Source: Euryodendron excelsum (taxonomy: Eukaryota > Streptophyta > Magnoliopsida > Ericales > Pentaphylacaceae). From it: a DNA stretch of 64,000 bases. Positions 46,239 to 59,700 of this stretch are shown here, one piece after another; positions within the stretch are counted from its first letter, which is position 1, and every line of letters starts with the position of its first letter. Below the pieces are notes generated by a model that was not told the origin of the DNA, did not search any database, and was given only the letters and a program-made list of their open reading frames with translations. Where the stretch lies: positions 11,915,001-11,979,000 of the forward strand of contig CM065378.1 in the NCBI GenBank assembly GCA_033060915.1, in the 5' to 3' direction. The position numbers were made by a program, and so were the translations under genes.

Positions 46239-49200
46239 GATACTCAATATTGCCCTTAACCCGGTTTTATTTCTGCATTTTTTGTCATAATAATGGGATT
46301 CGGAGAAGAAGAAGAAGAACAATCCAGCTATGAGAAAAAAGAAATGTAATGCCGCAATGAAAGATTGTCACAATCTGTGTGCTTCTGAAGACTCTGTGAA
46401 CCGACACTACATCAAATAAAACACAACCAATAGAATTCTAGTGAAAGTAATACACTAGAATTTGCTTTGAATATTTGAATATTTGAATATTTGAACTTCT
46501 GCAATAGAAAACAAAGAATTTGCTTGCTTTAGATGACAACACAGTTTGAAACCCTTGCAAAGTTAAGAGGAGAAAAGCAGAGAGGATAACCTTTAAAGTC
46601 AAATTCTTTGAGGCGTTTTATTCAAAGTGTTCTTCAATTGTGAAAAAGCATAGATGATAAAAGTCAAACTTTTAGCTTACTGTGGCCTTGTGTAGATGTT
46701 GACACTGTCCTTCAAATTTGTGATTGCCTATTTTTAATTCTTTTCCCTTAAAGATCATCATGTCTCTATCAAGATTTACTAGTGGAAAATATGTTTTTCC
46801 TAATATGTATTACTACTTAGAATCTAATCTTCTAATTATTTTATTCATTTTTTTAATATAAAGGCGTCAGCCTAACATATAGTTTTCAAGGAACTGACAG
46901 TGGATGTATTCTACAAGTTTGTCATGGTCCATGGAAAGGACTTTGAAGTTCAACTTTTCTAGTGGAGCTATACCAAACAATGCTCCCTAGCTGTTACTAT
47001 AAGTTAAACGTGTTCTACAGAGGAGTGAACTACCAGATTGGGACAATTAGGAGCCGATGCCAATGCCTATGCACTGTAAATATATATGTATATAGAAAAT
47101 TACATTCAATCCCATATTGGAATCTAATAACTAAGTCAAGAAATTCATGCCATGTTTCGTTTTTTTTAAAAAAAAAATAAAAGAACCAAACACAACCCTG
47201 CTCATGACAACTTGTAGTGCTGTTCAGAATAATGTATGTATGAGAGGCAATAACCAAAAGAGTGTAGGGAATTGAACAGTAATTCCTAACCTGTGAGAAA
47301 CAAAAATAGAGAAAAACACACGTCAAAGAAAAACAATCATACGCACAAGATAACGTTTAACGTGGTTCGGCAATTTGCCTACGTTTACAGAGTTGCAGGG
47401 ATTTTCACTATAATTAGGAAAAAAATACAGAGTGCAGCTACAGGTTTTTTCTCCTCTCAACAGAAACGGCAACCTCACAAAACCCTAATCACAAAGTTGC
47501 GTTATATATATCCTGCGCACAGGATTCACAATGGGCTAGGCCTCCGCTCCATGGACTAAGCCTCAGAAAATTTCCCATTAAAAACCACACAACATTATCC
47601 GGGTCGGGTCGGAATTTTCAAATCGAATCAAATAGAACTAGCCTCCACAAAGGCTTAACAAAGAGTGCCCCTGTTGTGACAACTTAGGGTGAATGGACAA
47701 AAATATCCTTATGTGACTTCTCTTTTATAAGGATACACTTTGCACTCTTACATCTTATACTAAATTTTATTTCAGAACATGTACTTTCAATTGTATTAAT
47801 TAAAATCATATACTTTTAATTCTTTGCAATGTTACAATCTTATAGCTTTCGTTTGTGCAATTAATGGTAAAAAAAACTTTGTGAATCTCACGTGGCCCTT
47901 TTTTTTTTAAGTAAAATGCATTTTTCTACCATTTTGGCTCCCTGACGCCCTCAGTTCACACATGAGACAATTAGGAGGTATTTTTTTAGACTAATTTTCT
48001 TTTCTACATAGAATTATTTGATTTTTAGAGGTTTTGAGAGAGATTGGTGAGAGATGAAGACTTTTAGGCCAAGTGAAACACATAAGATTTTTTATCGTTA
48101 ATTGTACAAATAAAAGCTTATGAAAGATGACATTACAATGAATTATAAGTAAAATGACTCAATTGTTATAACTAAAAATACAAGTCTTGAAGTAAGTTTT
48201 AATGTAAAAAATAATGGTGCAAAATATAAAGTACGATAGTGAAAAGTATAACTTACTTTAATCTTAATTAACGTGCACGTTTGTAGATTCACAAGAAAAA
48301 AGGAGAAAAAAAGAGGTTACTACAAAAAAAAATCCGAGCCTGTGTGTCTACTCTAACCAAAAGCATTTCACGCGAGCGCTTAATAGACCAAAAGCACGCA
48401 GCTTTGTGAGGGTCACATCAGGTGGTTCTGCATATAAATGCTGAAAACGTGCGGTTATGGAAGAAGCAAAACTTTGGGGATCTGGGTAAAATAGAAGAGT
48501 CAAAATGAAGAGAGCTGTCTCCGCTATAAACTTGTGACTTTCAGCAGCCATGACTTGTGACTCCTGTGGCTTATAATGCTGCAATGACATGCAGCATTAA
48601 GTTAGATGGGTTGTCCAGTTTTCTTGCCAGTTGCCAATGTTGTAATTCTAGGATTTGAATTCTGATTTATTATTGCACTTCTACCTCTTGTAATTGTCAA
48701 GCCAAAGTAGGTACCCAAAAATCTATGAACACGAACGCGAACACTGACACAAACACAAATAAGCACAAGTAATTCTCAATTGTCTAGGTTTATCTAAAAG
48801 CATAGAAAAAAAAAAAAAAGTACTATCACAATTTACAACATTGTATAAATCTCTCACATTTACACTAAGAAAATTCATTGCAGATAGATTATCATGTTTG
48901 CTTTGTTCCAACTGACTCAATCTCAATTCTCATACTTCAGTGTCATCGTGAGCCTTATCTCTGCATATAGAGAGATTATTTCTGTATTTTAAACTCTTAA
49001 CACTCAAATCGTAATGGGGTAATATTAGCACTATGCAAACTCACCCTCTTCTCCATATATATATATATATATACTAGTCTTTGAGGAACACACATTCATG
49101 TGCAAATGCAAAAGAGATGACCAGTTATACAAGTTTAAAAATTATAACTGTATTAGTTGTTGTGTGTAAAGAAATATTTTTTCTTATATATTCTTAAAAT

Positions 49201-49755
49201 TAATAAATATTAGAGAAAATTTGAAAAATAATAAAATGGCTTTTTGAATGATAATTTTGATATTATGAAAAGAAATAAAGTTTCAATTGGAGGGAGAAAC
49301 CAATCAAATATTTTTATTTTATATATAGTATTCTTAATAAGCAAATTAAAGTGAAACCTAGAGACTTGAACATGACAGCGAATTGTAGGCAGCCAAGTAT
49401 ACAACAAATCAGATATTCCGCTTCCCGGAAGACGATCTCCATCTCCATCTCATCTATTTTTTAATTGGACAATGGACCTTCGCCACGTGTTTGGTGGTGA
49501 CCAATTAGAGCTGGGATCTACAAGTGACGTGTCCGTCAAAGCGGTCTCGTCAAAGAAAGGTACAGCATGGGTGGTGGATACCACAACCGGGCCTATTGAT
49601 GGTGATGGAAACAACGTGGCGGACAATGCACGGTGTAGAATTGAAGTGGGAGAGACAGAATGGGGTCCACAGCCACAGGTAGTGTAAAAGCATCAGTTTC
49701 CATTTACTATTCCAGATGGGGATGCAGATAATAATGTAATGTGTAATGCGAGAGG
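46239..49755. other. Intergenic region after the HD-Zip gene
   Basis: No conserved gene. Contains a short GAATATTT triple repeat near 46470-46495, an LTR-retrotransposon-like remnant at 47290-47620, and an (AT)n near 49057-49072. A frame at 49472-49687 has no family signature. Confidence 0.45.
47290..47620. mobile_element. LTR-retrotransposon-like remnant
   Basis: Carries the phrase TTTAACGTGGTTCGGCAATT, then TTGCCTACG, and ATTTTCACTATAATTAGGAA, which I recognise from many plant LTR-type repeats, followed by a TATATATATCC stretch. No terminal TG...CA pair with target duplication was found, so the boundaries are approximate. Confidence 0.45.
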
Positions 49756-50095
49756 TAGGGCTGTTAAAAAATCAACTAGTCCGACCAGAGTTGGCTTGAT
49801 ACCAAATTGATTCAGAATCAATTACTCTATGAATAGATAATGGATAACTAATCTGATCATATTTGATTCGAGTATTGGACTTTTATTTTTTTTAATTTGA
49901 CCCAATCGATATGATTATTTTAAATTAAAAATTAATTTTTTTATCCAACTCAAACTCAACTTAACTTGAAACCAATTCGAACTGATCTAACCCGTTCGTT
50001 CAATGGGTCGAAATCGATTTTATTTTTTCTAACCTAATAGTTTCAAGTCGGGTGGTGGATGGCCGTCAAACCCAACCCGACACGTGAATACCCTA
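49756..50095. mobile_element. Probable hAT-type MITE
   Basis: Left end TAGGGCTGTTAAAAAATC; right end (complement) TAGGGTATTCACGTGTCGGG. The flanking 8-mers GCGAGAGG (49748-49755) and ATGAGAGG (50096-50103) agree at six of eight positions. About 340 bp with no coding capacity. TAGGG ends fit the hAT superfamily; the inverted repeat is short and decayed. Confidence 0.55.
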
Positions 50096-50103
50096 ATGAG
50101 AGG

Positions 50104-52610
50104 TGAGGAGAAATTCAAAATTGTGTGTGTGGGCTTCTCCTTCACGAAAAATAGTAAAGTGACCAAGTAATACTAAGTACTTAGTATTTATCTCTATGAA
50201 ATGATAACATATAGCATGTGAAAGCATCACTAAGATAAATTTGTAGGGTAGGGAGAAGATTATTAAGGTAACATCCTATCAAATTTTGTCACGTGATATT
50301 TTTTCTTTAAAAGTCTTCTCACTTCACTATAAATTTAGGTTAGTGATGTATTTACATGTCAAATATCATCATTTGATAGTACTACCTAATCACTAAACTT
50401 TTTTTCCTCTCTCACAAATTTATGTCACACTTGTACGATCCTTTTTGGGGTCCCACAGTCCACATGCTTACCTTGTTTATATGTCAAAACTCTTGCATCT
50501 CGTATATATATATATATAAGTTGTGTTCGCACTTATATTTTTTATATATCTTAAGTAGCTCTCTATATATTCTTATATATTTAAAATGCAACCTCATAGG
50601 AAAAATGTAAATACTTATTACTAATCTTATTAAGTTTCATATTTGTTACACAAGTAATATTTTTAAAAAAATTATATATAATGAAGATGTTTATTAATCA
50701 TTTTATAGTTAGATTATTAAAACAGTCTTTCCTTAATGTTTATATATTATTAGTATATTATTAAAAACAGAGAGCGCCTACCTAAACATAATCGTAAGGT
50801 TGCTCAAACTTAGGTACTAAAGGTTCGAAACTCTGAACAACTCCCTTATCATTTGCATAAGGGCTCCACATGTAAGAGTTAGGCTACGTTATTATATCTA
50901 ATAATCTCAGACTGCAATGCCGACAGACTCGTGCTCTATTAATAGTTTTGTGCATAGCTATCACAATCGGACTAGGCCGATAAATTCAGTTGGACCTTGA
51001 ACAGGTCTGATTTTTTTGAAAAAATAATTGATCAACTTTGACATTTTAAATCTCTTTAAAAAAGTAGTTGAACTTAGAAATTAAAAGTAGAATTAAACAA
51101 CATTTACCACTATTCTACTTTATCTCTTAAGTTTTACTTTGTAATATAAATTATATTTAAGATAAAATATATATGAATAAATAAAATATATTTAATTTAA
51201 AGCATTGTTTCAACTAATTGAACCAACTTCACTGATTTGATATCCGGTATAATTCTGATAACTTGTGAGTAAAATGTTATCCATCAGGTAATCAAAGCAG
51301 CCCAAGTATGGCCCTTTTGGTACCATTACATTTATCAATTTGGGAACAACATTCTTTGGGCTCGCACAGACAAAGCAAAAATGCTTGTGACAATGAAATT
51401 ACTCGAGTGGGCTGGGCCGTAGACCCTAAAACAATGATCTTCTTATTCTTCTTGTGGTGTAATTTTCTTTTCTAGACCAATTCCTCCTTTTGGCGTAAAC
51501 CGTGGCTTTCATCTTAGATGACATCTTCAGATAACTTATGAGGCAGTACTGGACCTGTCGACCTGACCCATTGAGCAGTAAGATTTGCAGCCTCCGCAGG
51601 ATCAACCAGGTAACAGTTCTTTGCGAGGTTAGCACTGCAAGAGCCCAATCGAATTTAATCAATCAATCAAGACGAGCACGATTATCATTTACAATGAGCG
51701 ACGAACGCTTTATAAATAAACAATAGTTAGAGACCACCTATCCGTATAAGATTTTGCATCCAAGATAACAAGTAGCTGCTCATGAACCATGCTCGCGACA
51801 CGTCAAGTGAGATATTATATGGAACACGGGTGCTACTTCAAAATTCACCTCACACCACTGGGTGGTACAAAGTAAAAATTGGGACATGAAATGTTTTATT
51901 ACATCAGCAGCATGAATTTGTAATTAATAAAAAAAATTTAATATGGTAAAAAACATGTGGCAAAATTTGATATACATGACTACTGAAAAACATCGCATTA
52001 TCTGAGTACTAAACTTTATTTTTCCTAAATAGGGTTTTGGCCTTTTTGGGGTTCCACAAAGTCAGCTTTCTGTCTATAAATTACGTATGAATATTTTAAT
52101 TATACGAATTTTTTTTTCTTAACCAATAATAAATAATTACATTGTAAAAAATATATCATGTTAAACACTCATGGTCTAACAATCATAAATTTATAATAAA
52201 CTCAACAATTAAACATAAATCATAATACTAAGGAGAGTCAAACTTAAGCCTTCAATCTCCTTGTGTCCCACCTTTTTGTGTCCTTTTGTTAAAAGTCACT
52301 ATTCATGCAGTATATGAAATTTATATAATTTGTATAACGGTAAATAAGGACAGATCTAAAATTTTTGTTGAAATGGCCAAGGTAATAAAAATTGAAATTC
52401 GGAGGGTTAGGAAATTTTTTTAAATTTTTAGGAGGGAGGGTTCAATACATTATATTATGTTATAAATACACACAAATACATAGGACTTAAATAAAATTTT
52501 GAAGACTCAAAGGGTCTGCCTGGAGCTAGTGTAAGTAGATTCATGGCGGTTACCCTGTACAGGTTCAAAAATGTAATCAGCCCAAAGCTTGTGTTGTAGA
52601 CAAAAAGAAA
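50104..52610. other. Intergenic AT-rich region
   Basis: No conserved gene. Near 50800-50850 AAAGGTTCGAAACTCTG resembles a pol III B box, but no convincing A box was found. At 51596-51612 there is a 17-nt antisense match to the 5' end of 18S rRNA. From about 52340 there is decayed repeat text like that at 35300. Confidence 0.4.
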
Positions 52611-53562
52611 TGAATAATTACATTTTACCCATTATATTTTTAGTGAAAATCACGTCATTCGGCTACACTGTCAAAATAAACCCTATCCACTGGCAAACGG
52701 TTTGAACTACTGAAATTTCTACAATGTTGTTCTAGTACCTCAGTCCTTAGACCTTCACCCGAAGATAATTCATATTGTTTTAGTGCCTCATCTCTCCAAC
52801 GTTCACCTGAAATCAGCCCAATTATTCTTATATCTCGACTCTCTAGCCTTCAACCGAAATCAATTTGCACAACTCCAGTGTCTGATCCTCAGATCTTCAC
52901 CCGAAGTCTGCCTACAATGTGTTGCTCTGTTGGATGAGTTTATGTCTTGATGAACCCTCACTACACGGTGCTTTTAAGCAACGATGAACTCTTCTTAGTC
53001 ACTTGACGTTCACTAGCCAACATGTATTTCAACAAAGCAAAACCACCTAAAAGATCAAAATAAGAAACAGCGCTCCACAAATGCCAAAAATCAAACAGCA
53101 AAATGAGCACAACCACTAAGTAAGTACAAAGCCAACTAAGTAATTATGCAAAAATACGAACAAAGCTGCCAACAGTTTTAACCAACTCAAGGGACAAATA
53201 AAGATAAGCAAATCCCCACAACACGAAGTAAATTATTCTACACAAACTTACATCACTTTTCATATAATTTAAAAATAAATACATAATTCCCTTACGGTTT
53301 GAACTTAATTAGATAGAAACTTTTAGAATTAACAATAATTTTTCCATAAGGATATTTTTATCATTTCATCTCTCTCAAAAATAAAATATCAAAAAGATAA
53401 TTTTATCATTTTATGTCAAAATAAAAAATTATATTTCACAAAAATATTTTTGTAAGTTCACCAAATATGTAAAGGTTAAGTCGAAATCCTAAAGGATTTA
53501 CATGTTTATTTTTGCACAGCAAGGAGATAATATAATTTTCACACGAACAATAAAGTGCAATT
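52611..53562. mobile_element. Fold-back element, copy 4, split by inserted DNA
   Basis: The left terminus is at 52611-52665 (AATAATTACATTTTACCC). The family sequence then stops and resumes at 53251-53562 (TAATTTAAAAATAAATACAT, then ATATCAAAAAGATAATTTTA, and GATAATATAATTTTCACACG near the end). About 585 bp of unrelated sequence separates the parts and contains a 47-bp minisatellite. The split implies an insertion into a pre-existing copy. Confidence 0.6.
52725..52930. repeat. Degenerate 47-48 bp tandem repeat, four units
   Basis: The core [CG]TTCAMCYGAA recurs at 52753, 52801, 52848 and 52895, giving spacings of 48, 47 and 47 bp. Each core is preceded by a pyrimidine-rich CTCAG/CTCTCTAG-type stretch. 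It lies inside the DNA that interrupts fold-back copy 4. Confidence 0.7.
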
Positions 53563-53710
53563 AAACATAAAGAAAAAAAAAAAAAAAAAAACACTTGACT
53601 TCGACGACTACTGGAATAGCCAGATGCAACTCGCTCATAAGAAATTGGTCTTTATCTTTCAAAAAATTAAAAAATTATCTTAATTAGAAGTAGACATCCA
53701 CTAATAAATT

Positions 53711-53720
53711 GCCACGTGTC
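53711..53720 (+). promoter_or_regulatory. G-box / ABRE-like element upstream of the RRM gene
   Basis: GCCACGTGTC contains the CACGTG palindrome (53713-53718) and an ACGTGTC ABRE core, 119 bp before the RRM start codon. bZIP and bHLH factors bind such sites, including ABA-response factors. Function is inferred from the motif and position only. Confidence 0.5.
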
Positions 53721-53838
53721 ACAAACCCAGCGAAGTCTCTTGGTACTCATCAGTATCCCACAAAAGTTGCGTTTCATATTGCGTTCCACCGTATCGCTTT
53801 TCTATTTTCCCCCAAATTTTCTCCCTCGCCAAACAAAG

Positions 53839-54524
53839 ATGAGCCGCAAGAGGGACAAACCCTACTTCTCCCGCCACGTCCCCTACTCTCTCCCCAAGCG
53901 GCGTCGGCCTCTACCTTCCCCACAGCCCGACGACGCCGTCGCGGACGACGGGCCGGAATATTCCTCCTCCAAATCCCCCGCGACGGTGGTCGTGACTGGC
54001 CTCCCTCCGGACTGCTCGTTGTTAGATATCAAATCCCGATTCCAGATCTACGGCTGCATATCCCGTACCACCATGCGCCACGGCGTTGCCTACGTCACCT
54101 TCCGCTCCAAAGACTCCGCCGAGTCCGCCATTGCCGCCTCCCTGGATCCCTCCTTCGGCATCTCCCTTGATTCCAGACGAGTACTCTCTCTCATTCTCTT
54201 CTATATACATACCTCTAGTTAAACTGTATATATGAATATGTTTGATTGCAATTTGGGATTTTTGAAATTATGGTTTTGCGGTTGCAGGTAGAGGTAATGT
54301 GGGCGACTGATCCTGTGCCACAGTGGAGGGAAGGAGTTTCGCGCAAGGATAGTCCTAATTCGTCATCGTCGAAGCTTGTGAGAGCTGAGGTTCCTCTGAG
54401 AAGGCACGGAAGAGGTAATAAGCTCGGGTCAGCCATTGTGAACCCTAGGAGTAACAACAGTAAATCAGGGTTAGATGTGCCCTTCAAGGGTAGAGAAATC
54501 GTTGCTTATGATGATATTCTCTAG
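53839..54524 (+). CDS. Small RRM-containing RNA-binding protein (At1g27050-like)
   Basis: Two coding exons: 53839-54180 and 54288-54524; 192 aa. Phase 0 at the single 107-bp intron. The N-terminus is basic and proline-rich (MSRKRDKPYFSRHVPYSLPK, then RRRPLP). One RRM covers about residues 48-122: RNP2-like VVVTGLP and RNP1-like HGVAYVTF at 81-88, then VEVMWATDP. The C-terminal third is Ser/Arg/Lys-rich and low-complexity, ending EIVAYDDIL. RRMs bind single-stranded RNA; no specific role is known to me. The frame is open further upstream but has no ATG before 53839. It lies between the HD-Zip and RCC1 genes, matching the Arabidopsis order At1g27045-27050-27060 from memory. Confidence 0.87.
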
Positions 54525-56699
54525 CTTCAGAGTCAGTGCTTTTCGAGGAGCTGTGATAAGATTGTAACAATAGGTGTGCTATAGATAGATATTGTCCCAA
54601 GTGTGTCTGCTCTGTAGTAGCTACAAAGTTTGGGACTTTTGGTAAAGATTAGTGAGACTAAGTTGTCTATGGATTTTGATTCTCTGTTTTATATAATGTT
54701 TAATGTGCTTTAGTTGTTTTCTTTTATGCCTTTTCTCATTTTTGATTTTGTGGTTCTCAAGATTTGAGTAGGAACAATAATAAACTTATTGAACTGATTC
54801 TTGGTGTGATTGTACATTTTTATTGCATATTCTAAATCAAATGAAAGATGGTTGTGAATTGTAATGAAACTTTTTCCCAATTGAAATACTGGATGTGCAT
54901 TCATTATGGGTTTGTTTGGTTGGATTCAAGGTCGAACCTTCTTTTATTGTGGGATTGTTAATTATGATAGTAGTAATAGAGAATGTAGTCATTTTGCTAC
55001 AATTTAGATTTCTTCAGGCTTGTTTTAAGCAGAGGATGGTTGTGTTAGGCTTTAACAAATGATGCTCTAGTATTAGTAGCGTGTCCTTCTACTCAATTGT
55101 CTTGCAGGGTTACTTGTTTTGGCTCGACTGAAAGAGATGGAAGTGGCAGATCGATGACTTCAAGATTTGTTCAATGTATATTTGTGGTGCAGTTTTCTCA
55201 TTGCAGTTGTAACTGTGTAATGGCAGCAGGTAAGTGTCTTAGTCTCTGAATGTCAAGTGATTAATTAGGCAGTGATTTAGGTTCTTGCCCTCTTAATCAG
55301 CTTTGTTCTTGAATTCAACTGAAAGTTGTTTTCCAATGAAATTATGAGAGGTTGATGATTGATTTCTCTCACATCATTCATTCTCATCCTATGTCCAACA
55401 TTGTTGCCTTTTCTCTCTCTATATGGATGGTGGTTGGTGATTGGTAGTCTGGTTCAATTTCAACTTAAATCTTCATGCTGCTTAAGTATCAACCAAGGTA
55501 TCTTGATCAAGAAAAATGCTACGGGCAGGCACGGCGGATGGTCAGTTAGCGCTTTGATCCTTGATCCAAGTCCTTAGTAGATCACACAACTGAGTTTTAC
55601 ATGGACTTATAATTACAGGCAATCACAAATGGCAGATAATGATTGAAGAAAGCATTGTGTACTGGAACACTCAAAACAGATAATGATTTAGGCTTCCGAC
55701 AGGGTAAAGTTATGATAACAATTTCTTTGATTTTTGGAGTGTTTAATTTATGCCAAAAGCCATTTTTTGAAGGTATTTCTTTCGCTTTTCTTTCCTCTTT
55801 TGTGTTTTTGGCTAACACAAAAAACTAACATGAACTTTAACTTTTATTTTGTCCATCAATTTTAAAAAATTTTAAAATGGAGCCAACCATGACCTTAAAA
55901 TAGAACAGACAAGAGAAAATGAAGAAAAAGAAGCTTGCTGTCTGTCCCCTCTCAAGTAATCAGTGGTTCCTAATCTATATTGATCTAATAATAAAAATAT
56001 GCAATGCCAAATTCACAGGAGGAGGAAAAGGGGTTGGAATCACTGACTTCTAACCCACTGAATTTTCAAATACCAAAATGCAAAAAAATATTGAACCTAA
56101 AGCATTCCTATACGATTTCGCGGAATGCAGATCGTGGGTGGGGTGGGGGGACTTATTGAACAGAAACACAAACCTTTTTTGTTTCTTTTCTTCTTTGGAC
56201 AGTAGAAATTAGTACCGTAGAAAATTGTGGTAATGGGAATCGTTGCGCTCATCTGCCGATGATTTTCTTCTTTTTTTTCTCCCTTTCCTTTGAGAGAATA
56301 ATAACAAAGAAAATAATAGAAGATTGCCCATGTACAATGTAGTTAGCTAAATTCATGTTTAGCTTGTTATGTAAATAAGTCAAATTGAATATATTTTGAA
56401 ATTCATGGATTATATGAGTTCGGCTCAATAAATTTACATGCACTTTAGAACTGTATCAAAAATCAAAATACTCAAGTTCAACTCATGATGAGATCGATTA
56501 ATGCTTGTTTCAAATATTTGAAAATAAACAAAACAAACTTAAATACATTTTGAAACTCATTTAATTTTAAATAGTTCGACTTTTACAATCCTGGATAGAA
56601 GATTGGGCTCTGGAGGGCCTAAATGGGCTGTCCAGCCTAAGAAAGTAGCAATAGTTAACTGACCCAATTCCAAACAAACAAAAAGGGTTACAGCCCGGA
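54525..56699. other. Intergenic region, RRM gene to RCC1 gene
   Basis: Holds the RRM 3' UTR with an AATAAA at 54779-54784 and the promoter of the RCC1 gene. Reading frames here lack family signatures. No transposon end was recognised. Confidence 0.45.
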
Positions 56700-56760
56700 A
56701 TGGACCGCACTAGAGAACTCGAATTCGAAGTGATGGAAGACAACGAAAGAGTAAACGAAG

Positions 56761-56792
<32 letters not shown>

Positions 56793-59700
56793 TGGAGTTG
56801 GGGAGCAGGAACGGAAGGACAGCTAGGGACAGGGAAGCTTCAAGACGAACACCTCCCTCATCAACTCCTTCCCAATAATTCTCTCTCCGGTGGTAGTGGC
56901 GGCGGTCCCATCTCTCTCCTCTCCTGCGGAGGCGCCCACGTCATCTCTCTCACCACTGGTACCACCCCCCTCTCGCTCTATCGATCACATCTTGTTCAGT
57001 TTGAAATTACCGACTAAAGCCCATGTTCTTACTTTGTGGAAATTATATAAGGGGTTAGAATGAATAAGAGGGTTAATATGTTTTGTTGGGGGGTCGTTTG
57101 TGGTTTTGCTCGATTACTTCTTTGCAGGGGGAAGAGTGCTGACATGGGGAAGGGGAAATTCTGGTCAGCTGGGTCATGGGACGATGGTCAACAGTTTACA
57201 ACCCAAGCCTGTCCAGTCATTGGAGAGCCTTGTTGTCACTCATGTTTCTGCTGGATGGAACCACTCTGGCTTTGTTACAGGTCTATTTCTATTATTACCA
57301 TAATTACTTTCATGGGTCAAGGCATCCACTTTCAGAACTCAGCTCCGCTCGATAATAGTCATTCACTCCTTCTCCTATAATCATTATCTCTAGTATGTAG
57401 CCTAATTCCTAACTTTCAATGTTTATATACATAATACATGTGTAGTTTCAATCTGTTCAAATATCTAACTTCAACAAATACAATACATCTTAACATTGTT
57501 AAATGGCAACACTGTGAAAAAGGCTACAGTTGATCCCCACAACTTTAGGCAAAAGTTGCATTGCCTGGTTTGTGTCTCCTTTTTCTCTTTCCAGTGATTG
57601 GAAAATTGGTTGCTTGAACTTTTTTTTTTTTTTTCCGGGTAATTGGTAACAGATTAATGACTGAATGGACCATTGAATAATTTCAATTTCTTAATTCTGA
57701 GGATTCAGGAATTGATTGACCATTCTGTTATTATTTTCCCAGGTTGTTCAGCTATAACTTTCTAGACTGAACTTCGGCCATATAGTTTTTCATCATTGGT
57801 GTCTGTCAATGGTTAGGATGTGTTCCTCCCGGGGCATCAGTTTTTTCCTCTCTGTAACTTGGTCTTGGCCATCACTTCTGTTCACTTTCAGATACTGGTT
57901 GCCTTTTCATTTGCGGAGATGGCTCATTTGGTCAACTTGGGCATGGTGATTGCAAGTCACATAGCTTTCCTGTAACGGTTTCATACTTCGCTTCAAAGCA
58001 TGTTGAGCAGATAGCATGTGGTATGCGCCATTCATTGGTCTTGTTGAAAGGTAAAGAGATATGCCTAAAGTGTTGTTTTTGTTCATTTATGATAGCATTT
58101 GTTTCGTCTTGGTGAACTGTAGATTAAAAAAAACATATGAAGTGGACGTATACCTTGAACGGAGAATTAATGTGTGTCTGGGAAGGAAATGACGTGTTTC
58201 TGGAACTAAACATTAACAAATTTGATGCTTTCTGGCAAAGATACTCAAGAAGCTAGTTTAAACTTTGTAGATAGAGTTCATTCAACATAGTAGGATTGAT
58301 AAGCCCAGAAATGAAGGACTAGCCTGTGATTGGTGAGGACTCAGGGGGATGAAACTGAAAAATATTTTCTTCTGAACTCGAAAGTAGTTTCTTGTGGTGT
58401 CAATTAATGATTTTCTGGTAGAACAGGGCCTGATGGCAATACAGAATTTTCACCAAGGATATTTGGCAGAAAAATGTGACTTAGATAGGGTATTGCTGGA
58501 GATCGGTCGAAAATAATGTAGCATTATTCGAGACATTTTAAATGCTAATACGCAGGGGCCAGCTCCATTCTTGTGCAAAGTATTCTTTATATTGTGAAAG
58601 GTAAAACAAAATGATCCATGTCATGCACATTGTCAATTTGTGTGCCTGCTGAGCAATCTTAGAATGTCAGGATTAGGATGGAGCTGACTTGTTTCATTCT
58701 GTTCACATAATTTCTCATTTTAGGCTATAATATACTACAGTCCATCATCAAAAGTTATCATCTTTCTTGCTTGATTAACAAGTGAATGGGTAACTGTAAA
58801 ATATTTGCCATTGTTAATATACTTTCTGTGCAGTGTCAAAACACAGAATATGTAACAATGAAGAATTCTCACATATTTGTGATGTCTTACCTTTCCTCCC
58901 GCTCTCCCAATCCCAAACATCCCTCTTCCCCCCTTGGGTCTATTTTCAAGTCAATCAGCCTGATAGGCAATACCATAAGAGTAATCTTATGCAGGTCATT
59001 CTGGAGATAGAGTATATGGATTTGGATCTGGTAAGCATGGCCAACTTGGCATTTCCAAAGATAAATTAGGATCAATAAGTCTTCCTCAAGCTACCATTGG
59101 ATTGAAAGATGTGAAGATTGTTAGTATTCATGCAAATGGAGATCATAGTGCGGCATTATCTGGTGAATACCTTGATAATCTTACTGCCTTGAAATGTAGC
59201 ATTATTTCCACATCATTATATATTTTCACTAATATTAGTTTTGTACTTTGCTGCTGTTGTATCTGGCTATTGCATAAGCTGATGGCTATCTATACACCTG
59301 GGGAAGAGGGTTCAGTGGCGGTTCAGATGCTTACAATCCCCAGTGTTTAAGCTCATCTTTGTCGTTCATCCAGGTGGCTCTTGGATGGAATCACGCTTTA
59401 TTATTAACAAGTATATTATACTTGAACCATTCCACCCTATTTTTCGTTTTCCACAGTAAGGAGGTGCATGATTTGTTAATATGCAGTCTTGGGATATCTC
59501 AAACAGGTGAGGGGGACGTCTGTATGCTTGGTGGCAAGCGCCATGGAGTGCTAAGTGATTCTCAAAGAATGAATGAGGTTAAGCATTTGTCTGGTAATTC
59601 CTTTTGATAAATTGGACCATATAAACAAATTAAAACAATGCCATTAGTCATTCTGCTTTTGCACTTGTCACACTTGGCAGCTCTCTTTCCTTGCCTTACT

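Noticed and set aside
49472..49687. 71-codon frame (MDLRHVFGGDQLELGSTSDV...)
   Set aside because: Composition is fairly protein-like, but there is no family signature, no splice partner and no supporting neighbour. Not called as a gene.
50800..50850. Possible tRNA-derived SINE (AAAGGTTCGAAACTCTG like a B box)
   Set aside because: No A box at the right distance, no cloverleaf could be drawn, and no poly(A) or TSD was found.
53709..54170. 153-codon Pro/Arg-rich frame over RRM exon 1
   Set aside because: Frame-shifted shadow of the GC-rich RRM exon; the RRM frame has RNP motifs and a valid splice junction.
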